Assembly (NCBI GenBank): GCA_002438605.1
Contig: DJPR01000011.1
Location: 96,201 to 160,200 of the forward strand
DNA from: Ruminococcus sp. UBA6407
GTDB lineage: Bacteria; Bacillota; Clostridia; Oscillospirales; Ruminococcaceae
DNA length: 64,000 nucleotides
Direction: 5' to 3'
A program made the position numbers and the translations under genes. The notes beneath the pieces were generated by a model that searched no databases, was not told where the DNA came from, and saw nothing but the letters and a program-made list of their open reading frames with translations. Positions within the stretch are counted from its first letter, which is position 1, and the number at the start of each line of letters is the position of its first letter. Below, piece by piece: positions 58,861 to 64,000 of this stretch.

Positions 58861-61044
58861 ATGAAGGCAACCGAAAAAATAAAATCACCGATTACAAAGG
58901 GCGTTGCTAAAGTACCTGTGGTCATGCAGATGGAAGCATTGGAATGCGGAGCTGCAAGTCTTGCAATGATTCTTGCTTACTACGGAAAATGGATTCCGCT
59001 TGAACAGGTACGCCTTGACTGTGGAGTTTCACGTGACGGCTCTAATGCGAAAAACATTCTTCGTGCTGCCCGCAGTTATGGACTTTCTGCAAAGGGGTAT
59101 CGCTATGAGCCTGAAGTCCTGAAAAAAGAGGGCAGGTTTCCATGCATTATCCACTGGAATTTTAATCATTTTGTAGTTCTCAACGGCTTTCGGGGAAATA
59201 AAGCGATACTTAATGATCCTGCAAAAGGGACATATACTGTCCCGATGAGCACCTTTGATGAATCATTTACCGGAATTTGCCTGATACTTGAGCCAAATGA
59301 GAATTTCGTTCCGGAAGGCAAACCTCAGTCCATGCTTGCTTATGCAAAAAAGAGACTTGTCGGTGCAGGTGCAGCAATTGTATTCGTTATCCTGACTGCT
59401 GTTATTACGTCACTTCTCGGTATTATTACCCCTGCATTTTCACGTATTTTTCTTGACAGATTACTGACGGGCGAAAATCCCGATTGGCTCATGCCGTTTA
59501 CGTTCGCACTTGCAGGCATAAGTGTGGTTCAGCTTGTTGTTGCATGGATACAGGCGGTTTATTCGCTAAGAATCAATGGCAAGCTTGCTATGGTTGGAAA
59601 TACCACATTTATGTGGAAGGTTCTGCGTATGCCGATGGAATTTTTCTCTCAGCGTATGGCAGGTGATATTCAAAGCAGACAGTCGTCAAATGCTATGATT
59701 GCCGGACAGCTTGTAAACACCTTTGCACCGCTTGCACTGAATGCGGTTATGATGAGTTTTTATCTTATTGTTATGCTCAGATACAGTGTAATACTCACAC
59801 TTATCGGGCTTGCTTCGGTGCTTGTAAACCTTATTCTTTCAAGCATTATTTCAAAAAAACGCATTAATATTACTCGTGTTCAGATGCGTGATGCAGGTAA
59901 ACTTGCCGGAACAACCGTTGCAGGCATAGAAATGATTGAAACAATAAAGGCGAGCGGAGCTGAAAACGGTTTTTTTGAAAAATGGGCAGGATATCAGGCA
60001 AGCGTCAATACGAATATGGTTCGTTTTCAACGCATGAATCAGCTTTTAGGATTGCTGCCGACTCTTGTAAGCTCACTTTGCGATACAGCTGTACTTATGA
60101 CGGGTGTTTTCCTTGCAATGAAGGGAGAATTTACCGTTGGCATGATTATGGCATTTCAGGGATTTCTTTCATCATTTATCTCTCCTGCAACAACACTGAT
60201 TTCCGCAGGTCAGACCTTGCAGGAAATGCGTACTGACATGGAGCGTATTGAGGATGTTATGAAATATCCAACAGATGTCACTTTTGAAAATTTCGACGGC
60301 AGTGAAAATATCGAATATGATAAACTTTCCGGAAATATTGAAATCAAAAATGTTACTTTTGGTTATTCACGCCTTGCAGAGCCGCTGATAAAGGATTTCA
60401 GTATGTCACTCAAATCCGGCAGCCGAGTTGCATTTGTCGGTCCTTCGGGGTGCGGTAAATCCACAGTTTCAAAGCTCATATCCGGACTTTATAAGCCATG
60501 GAGCGGTGAAATACTTTTTGACGGAAAACCTATGTCAAAAATTGACCGAAGTGTATTTACCGGTTCTCTTGCAGTTGTGGATCAGGATATCATTCTGTTT
60601 GAAGATACGATTGCAAACAATATAAAAATGTGGGACAATTCCATTGAAGATTTTGAAATGATTATGGCTGCACGTGATGCACAGCTGCATGAGGATATTA
60701 TGCAGCGTGAAGGCGGTTATCAATATAAATTGACTGAAGGTGGAAAAGATTTTTCAGGCGGACAAAGGCAGCGTATGGAGATAGCCCGTGTGCTTGCACA
60801 GGATCCTACCATTATTATTCTGGACGAAGCCACAAGTGCTCTTGATGCAAAAACCGAGTATGATGTGGTGAAGTCCATAAAAGACCGTGGAATAACCTGC
60901 ATTGTTGTGGCACACAGACTGTCAACTATCCGTGACTGTGATGAAATTATCGTAATGGATCAGGGAAATGTAGTTGAGCGAGGAACTCACGAAGAGCTGA
61001 TGAAAAATGGCGGTGCATATACACAGCTCGTATCAAACGAGTAG
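58861..61044 (+). CDS. NHLM-type peptidase/permease/ATPase exporter
   Basis: A 727-residue peptide exporter. An N-terminal C39 peptidase carries Cys29 (MEALECGAAS), His103 (NFNHFVVLNG) and Asp119 (LNDPAKG). Then come about six membrane helices (about residues 160-450) and an ABC ATPase with VGPSGCGKST, FSGGQRQRMEIARVL and IIILDEATSALD. Such proteins cut leader peptides after a Gly-Gly site while exporting the core. ATG 58861 has GAGG 7 bases upstream. It is paired with the second exporter protein 15 bases downstream, the hallmark of NHLM bacteriocin systems. Confidence 0.93.
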   Translation: MKATEKIKSPITKGVAKVPVVMQMEALECGAASLAMILAYYGKWIPLEQVRLDCGVSRDGSNAKNILRAARSYGLSAKGYRYEPEVLKKEGRFPCIIHWNFNHFVVLNGFRGNKAILNDPAKGTYTVPMSTFDESFTGICLILEPNENFVPEGKPQSMLAYAKKRLVGAGAAIVFVILTAVITSLLGIITPAFSRIFLDRLLTGENPDWLMPFTFALAGISVVQLVVAWIQAVYSLRINGKLAMVGNTTFMWKVLRMPMEFFSQRMAGDIQSRQSSNAMIAGQLVNTFAPLALNAVMMSFYLIVMLRYSVILTLIGLASVLVNLILSSIISKKRINITRVQMRDAGKLAGTTVAGIEMIETIKASGAENGFFEKWAGYQASVNTNMVRFQRMNQLLGLLPTLVSSLCDTAVLMTGVFLAMKGEFTVGMIMAFQGFLSSFISPATTLISAGQTLQEMRTDMERIEDVMKYPTDVTFENFDGSENIEYDKLSGNIEIKNVTFGYSRLAEPLIKDFSMSLKSGSRVAFVGPSGCGKSTVSKLISGLYKPWSGEILFDGKPMSKIDRSVFTGSLAVVDQDIILFEDTIANNIKMWDNSIEDFEMIMAARDAQLHEDIMQREGGYQYKLTEGGKDFSGGQRQRMEIARVLAQDPTIIILDEATSALDAKTEYDVVKSIKDRGITCIVVAHRLSTIRDCDEIIVMDQGNVVERGTHEELMKNGGAYTQLVSNE

Positions 61045-61059
61045 GGAGGCAGATGAAAT

Positions 61060-63261
61060 ATGGGTTGGTTTGACGAGCAAATAAGAGATCGCAAGCAAAA
61101 TGACGATGACGCTTTTGCAGAAGCATTTTCCAATATGGCATCTGCTGTAATGGGCAAAAGAATTGAAGCATCTCTTAACGATGACCGTACCGTTACTAAA
61201 GATGCAATTGATGAGATTTTAAAATATTACCATGTAAAAAGCCGAGAGGTTCCCGATAATATCTCTGATATGAACGAACAGCTTGAATATTTGATGCGTC
61301 CGTATGGCATTATGCGGCGTACGGTTAAGCTTGAAAACGGATGGTATCGTGATGCTGTCGGTGCAATGCTTGGTGTGTTGCGAGAGAGTGGAAAGGCGGT
61401 GGCTTTAATTCCGACAGGGCTTTCGGGATATAGTTTTCTTGATATTGAAACAGGTAAGCGTAAGCGTATAAACCGCCGAAATCAGCACTTATTTGATACG
61501 GAAGCAATTGCTTTTTATAAGCCTTTTCCGCTTAAAAAACTCAGTCTTGCTTCACTTGCGGTTTATATTGCACGAACACTTTCAGTATCTGATTTTGTGA
61601 TGATCGCTTTGGCGACGCTTTCACTGTCACTTATCGGTATGATTTCTCCGATACTTAGCAAGCTTTTGTTTGGTAGTGTTCTGCCGTCCGGAAATTTTGA
61701 CACGCTTCTTTCAATTGCATTTTTTACCGTGTGTGTTTCTGTAAGTACATTGCTTATTTCAGCCGTCAAAAGCATGATTACGACACGTATTGAAACGAAA
61801 TTGAATATTTCTGTTGAAGCAGCAACCATGATGCGTGTGATGTCGCTTCCCGCAGATTTTTTCAAGCAGTACAGTTCAGGTGAGTTGTCAAGCCGAGCGG
61901 CTCAGGTAGGTGCACTTTGCAAAATGCTGGCATCTACTGTCTTGTCAACAGGACTCACCTCACTGTTTTCTATCATATATATATCGCAGATATTTGTTTA
62001 TGCTCCAATGCTTGTTGTGCCTGCATTAATAATTCTGCTTGTGACTGTAATATTTTCTGTAGTGTCATCACTTGTGCAGATGAAGATAAGCACTCGTCAA
62101 ATGGAACTTTCCAGTAAGGAAAATGGTATGACCTATTCACTCATTACAGGAATACAGAAAATTAAGCTGGCAGGTGCTGAAAAACGAGCTTTTGCAAGAT
62201 GGGGGAATCTCTACGCAAAGAGTGCAAAGATGATGTATAATCCGCCGATGTTTATAAAGATTAATTCGGTTATAAGCCTTGCAATAAGCCTTGCGGGAAT
62301 GATAATTATGTACAGTATGTCGGTCAGGTCAGGTATTTCTGTTGCCGATTACTATGCTTTTAACACTGCATACGGTATGGTATCCGGTTCATTTATGGCA
62401 CTTGCAGGTATTGCACTCAGTGCGGCACAGATCAGGCCGATTCTGACTATGGTCAAACCGTTTTTTGATACCATTCCCGAAATTTCCGATGGAAAACAGG
62501 TATTAACACGACTTTCAGGCGGAATTGAACTGAATAATGTTTCCTTTCGATATGACGAGAACATGCCGCTTGTTGTGGATGATATGTCATTGAAAATTCG
62601 ACCGGGACAATATGTTGCAATTGTAGGAAAGACGGGCTGCGGAAAGTCAACCCTGATGCGTCTGCTGCTTGGGTTCGAGCGTCCGCAGAAAGGTGCAATC
62701 TATTATGATGGCAAGGATTTAGAACGCATTGACCTTCGCTCCCTCAGACGCCGTATCGGTGTGGTGATGCAGAATGGGAAATTATTCTTAGGAGACATTT
62801 ATTCCAATATCATAATTTCTGCACCGTGGCTGTCTCAAAGTGACGCTTGGGAAGCGGCAGAACTTGCCGGAATTGCTGATGATATCAGAAAAATGCCAAT
62901 GGGAATGAATACGGTTATTTCCGAAGGTTCAGGAGGCATATCGGGAGGACAGCGTCAAAGATTGATGATTGCACGTGCTATCGCACCAAAACCTAAAATT
63001 CTGATGTTTGATGAGGCAACGAGTGCACTTGACAATTTGACACAGAAAAAAGTGTCAGAATCGCTGGCAACACTGAAATGTACCAGAATTGTAATTGCCC
63101 ACCGCCTGTCAACGATAAAACAGTGTGACAGAATTATCGTTCTTGATAAAGGAAAAATCATTGAGGACGGCAAGTATGACGAGCTTATCGCCGCAAACGG
63201 TTTTTTTGCTGAACTGGTTGCAAGACAAAGGCTTGATGACGTAGCTGAAACGGATTCATAA
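61060..63261 (+). CDS. NHLM-type permease/ATPase without peptidase
   Basis: The second transporter of the pair, 733 residues. The N-terminal region (about 1-150) is soluble but has no C39 active site and resembles a cyclic-nucleotide-like or degenerate domain seen in this family. Six membrane helices lie at about 165-430. The ABC ATPase has VGKTGCGKST, ISGGQRQRLMIARAI and ILMFDEATSALD. It probably forms a heterodimer with the C39 protein. GGGAGG lies before the ATG. Confidence 0.92.
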   Translation: MGWFDEQIRDRKQNDDDAFAEAFSNMASAVMGKRIEASLNDDRTVTKDAIDEILKYYHVKSREVPDNISDMNEQLEYLMRPYGIMRRTVKLENGWYRDAVGAMLGVLRESGKAVALIPTGLSGYSFLDIETGKRKRINRRNQHLFDTEAIAFYKPFPLKKLSLASLAVYIARTLSVSDFVMIALATLSLSLIGMISPILSKLLFGSVLPSGNFDTLLSIAFFTVCVSVSTLLISAVKSMITTRIETKLNISVEAATMMRVMSLPADFFKQYSSGELSSRAAQVGALCKMLASTVLSTGLTSLFSIIYISQIFVYAPMLVVPALIILLVTVIFSVVSSLVQMKISTRQMELSSKENGMTYSLITGIQKIKLAGAEKRAFARWGNLYAKSAKMMYNPPMFIKINSVISLAISLAGMIIMYSMSVRSGISVADYYAFNTAYGMVSGSFMALAGIALSAAQIRPILTMVKPFFDTIPEISDGKQVLTRLSGGIELNNVSFRYDENMPLVVDDMSLKIRPGQYVAIVGKTGCGKSTLMRLLLGFERPQKGAIYYDGKDLERIDLRSLRRRIGVVMQNGKLFLGDIYSNIIISAPWLSQSDAWEAAELAGIADDIRKMPMGMNTVISEGSGGISGGQRQRLMIARAIAPKPKILMFDEATSALDNLTQKKVSESLATLKCTRIVIAHRLSTIKQCDRIIVLDKGKIIEDGKYDELIAANGFFAELVARQRLDDVAETDS

Positions 63262-63286
63262 CAATTTGCAAATTTATTGCATTGCT

Positions 63287-63325
63287 ATAGGCAGTATACA
63301 TATTCATTTTGCGGTGTTACCTTAA
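63287..63325. repeat. Copy of the palindromic repeat inside the NHLM locus
   Basis: TAGGCAGTATACATATTC and the right arm TTTTGCGGTGTTACCTTA. It separates the transporter genes from the peptide genes. Confidence 0.6.
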
Positions 63326-63360
63326 ATAATTAAGTATATTATTTTTACAGGAGGTGCTAT

Positions 63361-63513
63361 ATGAAAAAAGAAGAAAAGCAAAACAAGCCAATTGAGGAAA
63401 TTGCTCCAGAGAAACTGAGCGATGAGGAACTTGGCAATGTAAGCGGCGGTAAAAGAATGATCATTACCTATGATGAGAATGAATCTCTTCAGAAGCCTTT
63501 TTGCAAGGAATAA
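63361..63513 (+). CDS. Short double-glycine-type peptide, candidate RiPP precursor
   Basis: A 50-residue frame with AGGAGGTG directly upstream of its ATG. The leader part is Lys/Glu-rich and ends in KLSDEELGNVSGG, nearly identical to the end of the leader in the next gene (LSDEELDNVSGG). Cleavage after Gly-Gly would free a core of 20 residues, starting KRMIITYD and ending PFCKE, with one Cys. Unlike the next gene, it lacks the Nif11-like domain. It is a probable substrate of the C39 exporter. Confidence 0.75.
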   Translation: MKKEEKQNKPIEEIAPEKLSDEELGNVSGGKRMIITYDENESLQKPFCKE

Positions 63514-63566
63514 TGCAAAAATGCCTGAGAACATTTAAAATTTTATATTTTAAGGAGGAACTGATT

Positions 63567-63959
63567 ATGGAAATGAACAAAGAATTGCTTGCAAAAGCAA
63601 AAGGAGCAAAAAACCCTGAAGAGCTTTTTGCTATTGCTAAAGAAAATGGCACAGAACTTACTGAAGAAAGTGCAAAGGCATATTTTGATTTGCTGCAACC
63701 GAAAAACGGTGAGCTTTCCGATGAAGAGCTTGATAACGTTTCAGGCGGCGGTTGTTATAATGGCGGCAGACTGATTGTTACAATCTGGAATCGCTGCGAT
63801 TATTGGGTATGTACAATAGACGGTGAAAGCTATATGGACAGTTGTGCAGGTGGTATTTGTAAGAAATGTGGCTGTGCATCGGTTTGTGAGAACTGCAAGT
63901 ATTGTTCCTACGAAAAAGGACTCTGGCTTTGCAATAATGATAAAAACAGAAAGAATTAA
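63567..63959 (+). CDS. Nif11-like leader RiPP precursor, Cys-rich core
   Basis: A 130-residue peptide. Residues 1-62 form a Nif11-type leader (MNKELLAKAKGAKNPEELF; ELTEESAKAYFDLL) ending in ELSDEELDNVSGG. The core of about 69 residues has 11 cysteines, several spaced as CKKCGC, CENC and CKYC, with some Gly and Tyr. AAGGAGG precedes ATG 63567. The Nif11 leader links it firmly to NHLM export. Modification type (for example lanthionine, cyclodehydration or disulfides) cannot be deduced, as no modification enzyme is in the window. Confidence 0.88.
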   Translation: MEMNKELLAKAKGAKNPEELFAIAKENGTELTEESAKAYFDLLQPKNGELSDEELDNVSGGGCYNGGRLIVTIWNRCDYWVCTIDGESYMDSCAGGICKKCGCASVCENCKYCSYEKGLWLCNNDKNRKN

Positions 63960-63973
63960 TAGGAGGAAAAATT

Positions 63974-64000
63974 ATGAAAATGAACACTGAACTGCTTGCA
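63974..64000 (+). CDS. Start of a further Nif11-leader precursor (cut by window end)
   Basis: After AGGAGGAAAAATT an ATG at 63974 opens a frame reading MKMNTELLA up to the last base. This matches MEMNKELLA of the previous gene at 7 of 9 residues. It is almost surely the next member of a tandem family of precursor genes. Confidence 0.75.

Overview
The window looks like chromosomal DNA of a low-GC, spore-forming, anaerobic Firmicute of the class Clostridia, most like the Ruminococcus/Oscillospiraceae group. The evidence is AT-rich sequence with strong GGAGG ribosome binding sites, sporulation genes (spoIIR, a spoIVFB-like protease), clostridial small proteins (DUF951, CD1247-type zinc ribbon), and the gene order topA-trmFO-plsX-rnc-radical SAM-smc-ftsY. 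This placement is inference from gene content and order; no rRNA or tRNA gene is visible to confirm it.

Layout. 1-22 kb: spoIIR; the infC-rpmI-rplT operon behind a classic L20-type leader with an AUU start for IF3; a TrmH-type rRNA methyltransferase; dprA, topA, trmFO, plsX, rnc, a radical SAM protein and smc; then ftsY, rdgB, yhbY, nadD; then yqeK, an LCP cell-wall ligase, rsfS, and a DUF2079/GT2/small-membrane-protein set that looks like a lipid-linked sugar transfer system. 22-31 kb: leuS, rpsU with a folded leader, yqeG, aroQ, an M24 peptidase, efp, a zinc-ribbon protein and tex. 31-43 kb is mostly on the minus strand: rpsO-pnp, an M18 aminopeptidase, DUF951-prfA-tsaC-coaE, a cyclophilin, radA, and a site-2 protease with a small membrane partner. 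Two plus-strand genes, an unknown protein and a two-S1-domain protein, sit among them. 43.4-46.4 kb: a zur-znuACB zinc-uptake operon with a Fur-type operator over its promoter.

46.4-54.3 kb is accessory: an unannotated 44-residue ORF, then two very large exported proteins translated as an overlapping pair. One has a terpene-cyclase-like alpha toroid and a sortase-like SPKTG tail. The other has a transglutaminase fold that has lost its catalytic cysteine.

54.5-64 kb is the most interesting part: a ribosomal-peptide (RiPP) export locus of the NHLM type. In order it holds a TetR regulator with its own palindromic operator, a complete partner-switching module (STAS antagonist, membrane-sensor PP2C phosphatase, SpoIIAB/RsbW-like kinase), a miniature HlyD-like membrane protein, a C39 peptidase/permease/ATPase, a second permease/ATPase, a short GG-type peptide, a Nif11-leader precursor with an 11-cysteine core, and the first nine codons of another precursor at the window edge. 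No sigma factor or modification enzyme lies inside the window, so the switch output and the peptide chemistry are open.

A family of about 40-52 bp palindromic repeats (outer arms GGCAACACCGCACAAAG / CTTTGTGCGGTGTTGCC) recurs at least a dozen times between operons and explains most of the otherwise empty intergenic DNA.
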